The translations under genes were made by a program, and so were the position numbers. Below, piece after piece: positions 6,512 through 14,359 of a stretch of DNA of 64,000 bases (position 1 is its first letter; each line of letters begins with the position of its first letter). The notes beneath the pieces were generated by a model. That model did not search any database, was not told the origin of the DNA, and saw only the letters and a program-made list of their open reading frames with translations. The stretch covers positions 62,001 through 126,000 of the forward strand of contig NZ_LJYW01000001.1 of NCBI RefSeq assembly GCF_001305515.1, given 5' to 3'. This DNA is from Prosthecodimorpha hirschii (lineage in GTDB: Bacteria > Pseudomonadota > Alphaproteobacteria > Rhizobiales > Ancalomicrobiaceae).

Positions 6512-8971
6512 TTAGCGCCAATCCCGGCCCAGATAGGGCAGAAGCGTAGTACTATCGCGCGTGGCCGCCTCGAACTGGTGTGCGACCAGACCGTTGGCAA
6601 ATCTAAAGTCAGCACCTCGAATATCGGCTCCAGCGAAGTTCGCCCCTGAAACATTAGTGCCATCCCAGGTAGTGCCTCGAAGATCGGCTCCTTTGAATTG
6701 CACGGAACATAGGATACAATCGACAAAACGTGAGGCTGACAAGTTAGCCCTATCGAACGAACAGCCGAACAAATCAAGCTGTATAAACGACATAGAAAAC
6801 AATTGTTGCGCGGAGAAGTCGACGTGATGAAGTTGGCGTACCCAGCTGTTCGCCACCTTTGGAACAAAAGACCGATACGGATAACGCCAATACCACTCCG
6901 ATGAGGACGCTAGTTGGCTGATTCGACCGATCACTACCCTAGGCGTCTCTGCATGTATCCAAACAGGTTCTAGCAGATACTTCTTGAAGAAAAGGCTGCG
7001 CACAAAGGCCAGCATTGCAATCGCCGTTTCGTCGCGTCCCCAGCCGTGTTCACGGGCATTGGCCCAGCTTGCTGGAAGGGTGTTCATAACTCCCGACCAT
7101 AAGGGTCCAATGCTTGGCGAGCCGTCGAAGCCTTTGAACGCGCGTTCGATCTCATTCCTCGTCAAGTGGGCGATTTCGTCAGACATTTGGCCATCTGCAA
7201 AAAGGTCGGCCCACGCGTCAAAAGTGATTGGCGAACCGGCTCCGACCTGACGAATAGCAATCAAAGTGCGACGCGCTAGCGTACATGCAATCATAAAGTC
7301 ACATAGCGACTTGTGAGTGAACTCGACTCCGTCTCCTCCTTCGAGAGGTGCTTTGGCGCGAGTATAGAACATCAGCATCGCTCGTCCGATGTCTTGCGAT
7401 TCCACCAATCTTCCTAACGCCGCTGTCAGTGTTGTGTCTTCGCCGCAGTATTCGAGTATTTTGCCAATTGTCGTCACACGTCCGCCGTCGCGCCAAGCCG
7501 CGATCGCCACGGCCTCCAGCAAGCGCACGATGCTGTCGTTCGGCCCGAATTCGGCAGCAACTCGTCCCACCCGGTTGTGCCAGTTGGTGATAACTCTATC
7601 GCGTACTAAGTGAAAAAAGTCCGTGCGACGCCCCTCGAGAACCCTTTCGTCAGCATAGGCCCCGGTACTCGCAAGAAGAAAGAGTTGTAGAGGATCATCT
7701 GTCAGTTCTGACAGAGCGGGCACATTCAGGGCTCGTGGCGGGTCAGTCGAAAGTGATTTTGCTTTCGCCCAAAGACGCCACCATACATACCTTTGGTCAG
7801 CGCTAATGAGTTCCTGCTGACCGCGGATAGTCGGGTCCCGCACACGATAGGGGAGGAGCTGGAGGGTCTGGTGCGGCGCAAGAGGCGTATGTCGGCCGAC
7901 ATGCTGCATTGAGGCGTCGCGACCAAAGACTGCCGCAGTGATCCTTGTCTCTTCCGCATTCACTGCGCCCAGCCATTTCTGAAGTGAGGTGACAAGTCTC
8001 AGCGCTTCTAGATTAGCCTCGGTTGCTGGGCCAATCTCATCAAGACCATCCAAGATAATGAGCAGTCGGGATGTACGTCTGAACATGCTGGGATTGCTCA
8101 GGGGGCTAAGTTGGAATCCTGCAATCCCCGTCAGGTATGCGCTAAGGCTCGTGGGTAGGTCTCGTTGTCCCGCGTCCAGATGTTGCAATGGGATGAACAG
8201 TACGTAGCTAACCCCGGGATATCCGACCTTCCACTCGCCAATTCGTTCGATTACCGTCTTCGCGAGATGCCGCGCGGCAGTGGATTTTCCGCCGCCAGGT
8301 CCGCTTCGAATGAGCCGGACCGCATCAAAACTCTCGATCTCGCCGTAAAGCCATTCAAGAAGGCTAGCCTCTAGGTCAACGGCAATGGATGTGAGTTTCC
8401 GGCGATACCCATCCTGATCCCTCGTTTCTTCATTTCGGTACTGTGCTGGGAGACGATCCCAAGTTTCCTCATGTCGGGCTCTGATTGACACATAGATTCG
8501 GCTTGACGGGACCGAGTCGCCCGGGACCGGGGCATCGAGAAGGCCAGTTAGGCGCTTGTGGTTCTTGTCCCAGTCGCTGTTCAATGTGGACGGAGCCGGT
8601 CTGTCTGGCTTGGAACTGCGTCGGATTTGATGGCTGCGGTCAAGTGCCCGCCGGAGCTCGATGCGGATGTCTCGCATGTAACGCTGGTTCGATCCGAAGA
8701 ACACGCGCTCCAGAGTAAGCAGCGCGTCGCCGTTGATCTCCGGCAAACTCTCGTCGTCAAGCCAGTTCTGAACCTGCCGCGGAGTCATCCGCAGCGCGTC
8801 AGCCAATTCCTTTTTGCCCCAGGGCCGACCTATGACCAGAGCCTGTCCGCCAGGCCCGGCCGATTGTTCGACGCGCTTTTCACCGGGCCTGTAGCCGGCG
8901 TTCATCAGCTCCCGCAAGAGCGCCCCGAAAAGGAGCCCAGCGCGGATCTCAGCATTTCCAACCATTTCCAT
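6512..8971 (-). CDS. HTH-NACHT NTPase with C-terminal pentapeptide repeats (candidate anti-phage STAND protein)
   Basis: 819 residues; ATG at 8971 or 8965. A helix-turn-helix-like segment lies at about 50-75 (KKELADALRMTPRQVQNWL). Residues 195-330 form a NACHT-type NTPase with P-loop GPGGGKST (224-231) and Walker B LLIILDGLDEIG (303-314), including the paired acidic residues typical of NACHT. A helical region follows, with a conserved-looking EFTHKSLCDFMIA element near the end of the NTPase/winged-helix unit. The last 100 residues are a pentapeptide-repeat beta-helix (FKGADLRG, GANFAGADIRGADF). Bacterial NACHT proteins are STAND NTPases that act in phage defence, with a variable C-terminal sensor. 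Here the sensor would be the pentapeptide fold and the N-terminal effector a DNA-binding domain, not a nuclease. No signal peptide. The gene is divergent from the oxygenase gene, with 66 bp between starts, and lies inside the IS630-bounded segment. Confidence 0.8.
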   Translation of the reverse strand: MEMVGNAEIRAGLLFGALLRELMNAGYRPGEKRVEQSAGPGGQALVIGRPWGKKELADALRMTPRQVQNWLDDESLPEINGDALLTLERVFFGSNQRYMRDIRIELRRALDRSHQIRRSSKPDRPAPSTLNSDWDKNHKRLTGLLDAPVPGDSVPSSRIYVSIRARHEETWDRLPAQYRNEETRDQDGYRRKLTSIAVDLEASLLEWLYGEIESFDAVRLIRSGPGGGKSTAARHLAKTVIERIGEWKVGYPGVSYVLFIPLQHLDAGQRDLPTSLSAYLTGIAGFQLSPLSNPSMFRRTSRLLIILDGLDEIGPATEANLEALRLVTSLQKWLGAVNAEETRITAAVFGRDASMQHVGRHTPLAPHQTLQLLPYRVRDPTIRGQQELISADQRYVWWRLWAKAKSLSTDPPRALNVPALSELTDDPLQLFLLASTGAYADERVLEGRRTDFFHLVRDRVITNWHNRVGRVAAEFGPNDSIVRLLEAVAIAAWRDGGRVTTIGKILEYCGEDTTLTAALGRLVESQDIGRAMLMFYTRAKAPLEGGDGVEFTHKSLCDFMIACTLARRTLIAIRQVGAGSPITFDAWADLFADGQMSDEIAHLTRNEIERAFKGFDGSPSIGPLWSGVMNTLPASWANAREHGWGRDETAIAMLAFVRSLFFKKYLLEPVWIHAETPRVVIGRISQLASSSEWYWRYPYRSFVPKVANSWVRQLHHVDFSAQQLFSMSFIQLDLFGCSFDRANLSASRFVDCILCSVQFKGADLRGTTWDGTNVSGANFAGADIRGADFRFANGLVAHQFEAATRDSTTLLPYLGRDWR

Positions 8972-9037
8972 CCACCAGCAACCCGTTTCGCGTAAAGTAT
9001 GAGACTTGGCAGACCGACTTCAACAAGGGAGTTGGTA

Positions 9038-10135
9038 ATGCCCAGTCAAGACCGCCTGATGTCCCGGCCGAAGCCGAAACGCCGCACTAAGCAGTTCACC
9101 GAACCTTCTGTCCGACTTGAGTTCTCGAAGGCCGGCAACGCCAAGAGCGCGACCGTTCATTTGCCGGAGAACGAGGAGGAGCGAGCCTTCTGCGCCGCAC
9201 AAGCCCTCTCCTCCCTCGGCCAGATCGACGCCGAAACCACGGCTTTCGGCCTTGAGGCTGCGGCCATTGTCCAGAAGCACCTCCCGTCAACTTATGACAT
9301 CGTGCGGGCGTTGAGCCGCAAGGCCGTCCCGCAGATCATCATCAAGGGCCTCCCGCGTCCGTGCCCGCTGATCGCCACGCCGCTCAACGGCATGGTTTTC
9401 GAGCCCGATGTCCGTCCGCAGACCGGTTTTTTGGTCGCCTTGCTTGGGTCGGCGGCAAATCTGGTTCCCTTCGCCTACGGCACCGAGAACCGCGGCCTGA
9501 TCCTCCGTGCTGTCGTGCCTGTGGCGGAGCTGAAGGGTAAGGCATCGAGCCAAGGTTCGGCGAACGACCTCGGGATGCACAACGACAATGCCAACCAGGC
9601 CATGATCCATGAGGCTTGGTTCGAACCCGGTGCACCATTCATGAACCCTTATCAGGCGTTCGTGTGCATCCGCCCTCGCCGAGACGTCCCGATGGAGACG
9701 GCGGCGCTCGACGATATCCTCCCGGAACTGGACGCGTCGCACGGACCCGAGCCCGCGCGCATTCTCCAAGCGCCCGTGTTTGATGTGCGCTGGCCGGACA
9801 GCCACCAGAAGGGTGGCCAGATCGCGGTGGCGGGCGTGCCGGTCCTGGTGCCGGATTCTCTTGGACGAATGCACTCCCGTTATCATGCCGCGAACATCAG
9901 CAGCACGGATGCGAATGCCCAGGCCGCGCTCGATAAGTTCCATCAGATCGTTGCCGGTACGAAGTCCGTGATGGAAATCCACTCGGAACCCGGCGACCTG
10001 CTGATCTACTCGAACACCCGGATGATGCATCGCCGGCGCGCCTACGCAGCGAACTTCGATGGATCGGACCGCTACTACGTGCGGGTCTACCTCGCGCCCG
10101 CTGAAGCTCTCGGCGGTCGCTATCTCATCGACTGA
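9038..10135 (+). CDS. Fe(II)/2-oxoglutarate-dependent oxygenase (TauD/clavaminate-synthase-like)
   Basis: 365 residues from the ATG at 9038, which has AAGGGAG six bases upstream; an upstream in-frame start at 8999 lacks a ribosome site. The facial triad is visible: His181-x-Asp183 in GMHNDNANQA and distal His331 in RMMHRRRAY. Arg349 in YYVRVYLA is the 2-oxoglutarate-binding arginine. The block PGDLLIYSNTRMMHRRRA and a following RYY-VRVY strand resemble clavaminate-synthase-like amino-acid hydroxylases such as asparagine and arginine beta-hydroxylases. A free or carrier-bound amino acid is therefore a plausible substrate, but the substrate cannot be read from sequence. Followed after 77 bp by the AlaX-like gene on the same strand. 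Confidence 0.78.
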   Translation: MPSQDRLMSRPKPKRRTKQFTEPSVRLEFSKAGNAKSATVHLPENEEERAFCAAQALSSLGQIDAETTAFGLEAAAIVQKHLPSTYDIVRALSRKAVPQIIIKGLPRPCPLIATPLNGMVFEPDVRPQTGFLVALLGSAANLVPFAYGTENRGLILRAVVPVAELKGKASSQGSANDLGMHNDNANQAMIHEAWFEPGAPFMNPYQAFVCIRPRRDVPMETAALDDILPELDASHGPEPARILQAPVFDVRWPDSHQKGGQIAVAGVPVLVPDSLGRMHSRYHAANISSTDANAQAALDKFHQIVAGTKSVMEIHSEPGDLLIYSNTRMMHRRRAYAANFDGSDRYYVRVYLAPAEALGGRYLID

Positions 10136-10142
10136 CGGAAAA

Positions 10143-10172
10143 GCGACCGTCGGCGCAAGCGCCGGCGGTCGC
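10143..10172 (+). promoter_or_regulatory. Intercistronic hairpin between the oxygenase and AlaX genes
   Basis: GCGACCGTCGGCG, a CAA-containing loop and the matching arm form a 12-13 bp stem just after the oxygenase stop. There is no T-run, so it is more likely an mRNA stability or processing element than a terminator. It would let the AlaX gene be expressed from the same transcript at a different level. Confidence 0.5.
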
Positions 10173-10212
10173 GCGCGCCCCTCGCATTCCAAATTCAGAA
10201 AGGACTCCGTCC

Positions 10213-11025
10213 ATGACCAACATCTTCAATCAGTACCCCGACCTTACGGTTCATCCGACCACGATCCGCGCGATGAAGTTCGAGAGCGCCCATCGGACCG
10301 CGATCGCCTTCGGCCAGAACATCTTCCGCCCGGCGGGCGGCGACCAGCCCCATGACCGTGGGACCATCAGCATCGGCAACGAGACGTCGAACGTTCTGAA
10401 CGTAGTCAAGGAGGGTGGCGAGACGTGGGTTATTGTCGACCGCACTCGCGTGGGCGACGTCGAGATCGGGAACATGGCGCTCCTCGAAGTGGATGCACCT
10501 CGCCGCGCGGCCTTGTCCCGATCCCACAGCCTCACGCACCTCATGATGGCCGCCGCGCGCCATGTGCTCGCGGACTTCGACAGCAAGGGGGCGTTGATCG
10601 CCGACGATGGGGTCACCGTCTCGGTGAAGTTCAAGACCTCGACGGCGGTCACGGACGAACTGATGTCGTCGGTGGATTGCCTCACCCGGCACTTCGTGCT
10701 CCGCGACGCTTCCATCTCAGTCGTTTCGGCTAAATCTGTTGCTGACGCGGCGGGAAGGTTCCGTCATTGGCGCGTGGATTCTGACCTTGGTCTCACCGGC
10801 AAAATCCGCATCGTCGAAATCGCTGGGATTGACGCGAACCCTTGCTCCGGCTCCCACGCGAAATCGACGCGCGAAATCGGTCCTTTTGAATTCACAAAGT
10901 GGACGCAGTCGAAGGACATGGAGGTCCAGATATCGGCCCGCCGCACTCCGACATGGATGTATTGGTTCGGCGACAAACATCTCCGAGTTTCGAGCCATGT
11001 CGATCTTTCGGCTTTTGCCGACTAA
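10213..11025 (+). CDS. AlaX-like alanyl-tRNA editing-domain protein
   Basis: 270 residues. The synthetase-associated editing fold is clear: FRPAGGDQPHDRG (the F-P-GGGQP-D-G element), the zinc-binding His105-xxx-His109 in RSHSLTHLM, and Cys211-xxx-His215 in NPCSGSHAKSTREIG. All four ligands are present. Free-standing AlaX proteins hydrolyse Ser- or Gly-tRNA(Ala) or related misacylated tRNAs. The 45-residue tail after the core (SKDMEVQISARRTPTW...) is not usual in short AlaX forms. It is downstream of an oxygenase, not of translation genes, which suggests that it clears tRNAs charged with an oxidised amino acid; that link is inference. The stop codon directly precedes the TA of IS630 copy 2 and is native. 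Confidence 0.82.
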   Translation: MTNIFNQYPDLTVHPTTIRAMKFESAHRTAIAFGQNIFRPAGGDQPHDRGTISIGNETSNVLNVVKEGGETWVIVDRTRVGDVEIGNMALLEVDAPRRAALSRSHSLTHLMMAAARHVLADFDSKGALIADDGVTVSVKFKTSTAVTDELMSSVDCLTRHFVLRDASISVVSAKSVADAAGRFRHWRVDSDLGLTGKIRIVEIAGIDANPCSGSHAKSTREIGPFEFTKWTQSKDMEVQISARRTPTWMYWFGDKHLRVSSHVDLSAFAD

Positions 11026-11108
11026 TACCAACGGCCGCGAACTGAGACTCTCTCGGGATCCCCGATTCGGCTTTGAGGTGATTCCCTGGCGCGAGGAGGA
11101 TTCGCGCC

Positions 11109-11675
11109 ATGGCTGCTGCGGTGAAGCTTCGGACGGACTACACGGCTTCGGATCTCCGGCGCCTCGCCGCCGGTTCGAGGCACGCGAACCAGAGCCGGCG
11201 GCTGTTGTCGCTGGCGGCGGTTCTCGACGGGATGGATCGCGAGCAGGCAGCGCGCATCGGCGGCATGGATCGGCAGACGCTGCGCGACTGGGTGCACCGG
11301 TTCAACGAACAGGGGCCTGACGGGCTGAAGGACATTCGGGCCAAGGGCGGCGTCGCTCGGCTGACGGCCGAGCAGCTTCGGGCCTTCGGCGAGATCGTCG
11401 AGACCGGCCCCGACCGCGCCAGGGATGGGGTCGTACGCTGGCGGCGCATCGATCTCAAACGGGTGATCGAAGAGCGCTTCGGCGTCGTCTATCACGAGCG
11501 TACGATCGGCAAGCTCCTGAAGCAGATCGGCTTCTCCCACATCAGCGCGCGGCCTCGCCATCCCGGCCAGAAGGCCGAGACCATGGAGGCTTTCAAAAAA
11601 CTTCCCCGCAACGCTGAAGGCCCATCTCGGCCACGTGCGCAAGCGCAAGCCGGTGGAGATCTGGTTCCAGGATGA
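11109..11675 (+). CDS. IS630 transposase, first frame, copy 2
   Basis: Same helix-turn-helix half as in copy 1, but because the A run is one base shorter the frame continues for 188 residues into an unrelated tail (LPRNAEGPSRP...). To reach the catalytic frame from here a +1 or -2 shift is needed; the usual -1 slip would end at the short stop used in copy 1. Full-length transposase from this copy is therefore doubtful. Confidence 0.75.
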   Translation: MAAAVKLRTDYTASDLRRLAAGSRHANQSRRLLSLAAVLDGMDREQAARIGGMDRQTLRDWVHRFNEQGPDGLKDIRAKGGVARLTAEQLRAFGEIVETGPDRARDGVVRWRRIDLKRVIEERFGVVYHERTIGKLLKQIGFSHISARPRHPGQKAETMEAFKKLPRNAEGPSRPRAQAQAGGDLVPG

Positions 11676-12171
11676 AGCCCGGATCGGGCAGAAGAACGGC
11701 CTCGTCCGGCAATGGGCCAGGCGCGGCACGCGGCCTCGTCAACCGGCCGACCAGCGCTACGAAAGCGCCTACCTGTTCGGTGCCATCTGTCCGGCCCGCG
11801 GCGTCGGGGCGGCTCTTGCGATGCCCTTCGCCGACACCGCCGCGATGCAGGCCCATCTCGACGAGATCAGCCGCACCGTGGCCCGCGGCGCCCACGCCGT
11901 CCTGCTGCTCGACCGCGCCGGCTGGCACACGACCGACAAACTGCGGGTCCCGAAGAACATCACCCTGATCCTGCTGCCGTCGCGCTCTCCCGAGTTGAAC
12001 CCGGTCGAGAACGTCTGGCAGTACCTCAGGGCAAACTGGCTCTCCAACCGCGTCTTCGACGCTTACCCCGACATCATCGAGGCAGCCTGCGACGCATGGA
12101 AAAGCCTCACCGCAGCCCCAGCCGTGATCACGTCCATCGGAATGCGAGACTGGGCTCACATCGGTCAATAA
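11635..12171 (+). CDS. IS630 transposase, second frame (DDE part), copy 2
   Basis: Catalytic half with the same three acidic residues as copy 1 (FQDEARIG, LLLDRAGWH, NPVENVW). One residue shorter at the C terminus because the stop is TAA at 12169-12171. Probably not expressed efficiently unless an unusual frameshift occurs; the transposase of copy 1 could act on this copy in trans because the ends match. Confidence 0.75.
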   Translation: MRKRKPVEIWFQDEARIGQKNGLVRQWARRGTRPRQPADQRYESAYLFGAICPARGVGAALAMPFADTAAMQAHLDEISRTVARGAHAVLLLDRAGWHTTDKLRVPKNITLILLPSRSPELNPVENVWQYLRANWLSNRVFDAYPDIIEAACDAWKSLTAAPAVITSIGMRDWAHIGQ

Positions 12172-12387
12172 TGAGGGCCGTTGGTATTATACGATTTCTA
12201 AAGAAACCGATTGTCTATCGAACGATTACTCTCCGAATCTGCTTCCGGAGCGACCGGTCCGACACCCACTCCCGACCGGGCCGGCTCAAGCTGCTCCCGG
12301 CCGTCCTCGCGCGCACCGCCGAAATCCCGGGCGCCTCGCCAGGCCGCTCCAGGCGCCAAGCCGCTCCAAACACCGGGCATCCCGCGG

Positions 12388-12422
12388 TTGACAGACTGCT
12401 AGCTCTCTAGCATATAAGCTAG
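12388..12422 (+). promoter_or_regulatory. Promoter and palindromic operator directly before the marR-type gene
   Basis: TTGACA (12388-12393), 17 bp, CATATA (12411-12416). Three half-sites GCTAG (12398-12402), CTAGC (12407-12411) and GCTAG (12418-12422) form two overlapping inverted repeats covering the spacer and the -10. The second, CTAGC-ATATAA-GCTAG, ends one base before the ATG. The arrangement fits autorepression by the MarR protein. Transcription would begin at or next to the start codon, so the mRNA is probably leaderless. Confidence 0.7.
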
Positions 12423-12887
12423 ATGCCTAACAAAATATTCGAAAGTCGTCAGGGTGCGGTCGGAGCCTGGGCGAAGCGCTGCTACTTCGCGGGCCGGGCC
12501 GCGATGGAAGCCATGTTGCGGCCGTTCGATCTCGGCTCTACGCAATGGTACATCCTCCACCAGCTCGTCCATCACGGCCCGACCCTGCAGCGCGACCTCG
12601 TGCGGCTGCTGCAGATCGAGCGCGCGACCCTGACCGTCATCGTCGGTGTCCTGGTTCGGAAAGGGTGGGTCGAGCAGGTCATCGACCCGGCGGACCAGCG
12701 TCGCAAGCTCCTGCACATCACCCCGGCCGGATCCGCGCTGTGGGCGCAGCTTCCCGACCTCTCCGCGATCATCAACGAGGCCGCCTTCGCGGGCATCAGC
12801 GACGCGGAGCGGGAGATCGCGGTGCGGGTCCTGCGGATCGCGACCGAACGGCTCGATGCCTTCATCGACAAGGGAGAGATCTCATGA
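12423..12887 (+). CDS. MarR-family transcriptional regulator
   Basis: 154 residues with the MarR winged-helix fold: STQWYILHQLVHHG, then LQRDLVRLLQIERATLTVIV (recognition helix), then the wing WVEQVIDPADQRRKLLHITPAG with the DxRxx(K/R) motif. The start codon lies right at the end of the operator, with no ribosome site before it. It overlaps the next gene by 4 bp (ATGA), so the two form an operon. MarR proteins usually repress their own operon until a small phenolic or similar ligand binds; the ligand here is unknown. Confidence 0.9.
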   Translation: MPNKIFESRQGAVGAWAKRCYFAGRAAMEAMLRPFDLGSTQWYILHQLVHHGPTLQRDLVRLLQIERATLTVIVGVLVRKGWVEQVIDPADQRRKLLHITPAGSALWAQLPDLSAIINEAAFAGISDAEREIAVRVLRIATERLDAFIDKGEIS

Positions 12888-13699
12888 CCATTCTTCTCAC
12901 CGGGGCGACCGGCCTCGTCGGCGAGCGCCTGCTGCCCCGTCTTTTGGCGGCCGGCCATGACTGCCGGGCGCTGGTACGCGGTGGCAAGACCGTTCCGGCC
13001 GGCGCCGAGCCTGTCGACGGCGACCTCTTCGATGCCGCCGCGCTCGCGTCGGCGCTTGCCGGGATATCGGCGGTGATCCACCTCGCGGCCGTCTTCCGCA
13101 CCCCGGACGAGGCGCTGATCTGGAAGAGCAACCTCGATGGCGTGCGCCGCCTGATTTCCGCGGTCGAAAGCCATGCGCCCAAGGCCCGAGTCATCCTGGC
13201 CAGTACGAGCAACGTCTATGCCAAGGATCAGGCGCGGCCCGGCCGGGAGGACGACCGTGTCAATCCGTCCCAGGCCTATCCGGCGAGCAAGGTCGCGGCC
13301 GAACAGGCCTTGCGGGAAAGCGGTCTGGCATGGTCGGTCGTGCGCTTTCCGTTCGTCTATGGGGACGGTGACGGGCACCTCGCGGCATTGCCGGGCCATG
13401 CTGCGGGCGCCGGCTGGCATCCGGCGATGCGGATGAGCACGATTCAACATCGCGACATCGCCACGGCCATGGTCCTGGCACTCGACGGGCGCTTTGACGG
13501 TCGTGTGGTCAACATCGCCGACGATCTGCCGGCCTCCATGCTCGATCTGATCGCGCTCGGCGGCGGCGCCATGGACGCCTCTGCGGAGCCGCTTGCCGCC
13601 CCTTGGGCGCTGCAGGTCGACACGGCACTCGCGCGCCGTCTGGGCTTCGCCCCCACCGTGAGGACGGTCTACCAGGCCGCTCAAGACGGCTTTCTTTGA
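12884..13699 (+). CDS. NAD(P)-dependent epimerase/dehydratase family protein (extended SDR)
   Basis: 271 residues. N-terminal GATGLVG nucleotide-binding loop, DLFD and HLAAVF strands, and the catalytic pair Tyr-xxx-Lys in YPASKVAAE, preceded by a serine (ASTSNVYA). The C-terminal part (VVNIADDLPASM) is the usual substrate lid of atypical or extended SDRs. It is translationally coupled to the MarR gene. The sugar- or dihydroflavonol-type substrate cannot be assigned. No terminator hairpin is obvious after the TGA. Confidence 0.82.
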   Translation: MTILLTGATGLVGERLLPRLLAAGHDCRALVRGGKTVPAGAEPVDGDLFDAAALASALAGISAVIHLAAVFRTPDEALIWKSNLDGVRRLISAVESHAPKARVILASTSNVYAKDQARPGREDDRVNPSQAYPASKVAAEQALRESGLAWSVVRFPFVYGDGDGHLAALPGHAAGAGWHPAMRMSTIQHRDIATAMVLALDGRFDGRVVNIADDLPASMLDLIALGGGAMDASAEPLAAPWALQVDTALARRLGFAPTVRTVYQAAQDGFL

Positions 13700-14204
13700 A
13701 CCATTGAAGGTGCGGACCCCACCGGACGGCCAGTTCCATTCGGAGCGTCCGGGGAGCAGTCCGCCGTATGACCCGGTTTGAAGGCGCAGACTGCCGCCAG
13801 CTTCGCCGGCAAGGCCTCGAGATGATGGGCGCACGTTCGGAACGGTCGCTGCCGGCCTACCTCGGCACCATGATCGCCCCGTCGGTCCTTCGAGGCGGTC
13901 CAGGCGATGGGCTCGGCGGCCGCGGGGTTGGGGCCAGGGGCGCCGCCGCCGATGGCGCCGACACGCAGACGAGGCCGGTGTCGGCGCTGAGGTTACGCCC
14001 GCGCCCGGTCGGCCCGAATTCCTTGGTGCTGCGCCTGACGATCGGAATTCAGTCGTTCGGGATCGCCGGGGAGGGCGCGCGGCCGGGCAAGCCGCGCGCT
14101 GTCGAGACGGGCCCATGTCGCTGAGATAGGGTCGGTTCGGAGGGCCGGGAGCGTCCCCATCGGCGCCGATCGTCGGTCGGTTGCCCGGCCGAGGGCGGGC
14201 CTGA
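13700..14204. other. Non-coding interval after the epimerase gene
   Basis: GC-rich sequence without a convincing coding frame, promoter or RNA gene. It leads into the three-hairpin repeat at 14205. Confidence 0.4.
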
Positions 14205-14327
14205 TACCGACGGTCATTGAAAATGATCGCCGGTATTCGATACGCGAATTTCTCATGCCTCTGTCGCCTATGAGAAATTCGCTTTGCTTCAACGGTCCGA
14301 TGCGTCAGCATCCTGGGCCGTTGGCAT
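14205..14327 (+). repeat. Three-hairpin dispersed repeat, copy A (MITE-like)
   Basis: About 123 bp that recurs in inverted orientation at 32245-32364. It folds into three successive hairpins: TACCGACGGTCAT with its imperfect partner, GCGAATTTCTCAT/ATGAGAAATTCGC (perfect 13 bp), and CAACGGTCCGATGC with a partner ending in GGGCCGTTG. Between the two copies the loops differ but pairing is largely kept. The element ends in GGGCCGTTGGCA, which contains the reverse complement of the IS630 terminal CCAACGGCC. Confidence 0.75.
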
Positions 14328-14359
14328 GATTTCGTTAAACCGGACAAGGACATAGGGTG

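Larger units (their letters stand above)
11026..12186 (+). mobile_element. IS630-family insertion sequence, copy 2 (with TA target repeats)
   Basis: Element 11028-12184 (1157 bp) with the same CCAACGGCC ends and flanking TA (11026-11027, 12185-12186). It is nearly identical to copy 1; scattered substitutions occur, mainly near the ends. The length difference of one base is explained by the A run in the transposase: six A (11595-11600) instead of seven. Inserted immediately after the stop codon of the AlaX-like gene. Confidence 0.92.

Noticed and set aside
13768-14124. Open frame upstream of the NADAR gene as a missing DarT1 toxin
   Set aside because: The translation has no ADP-ribosyltransferase motif, no ribosome site and the composition of non-coding GC-rich DNA.
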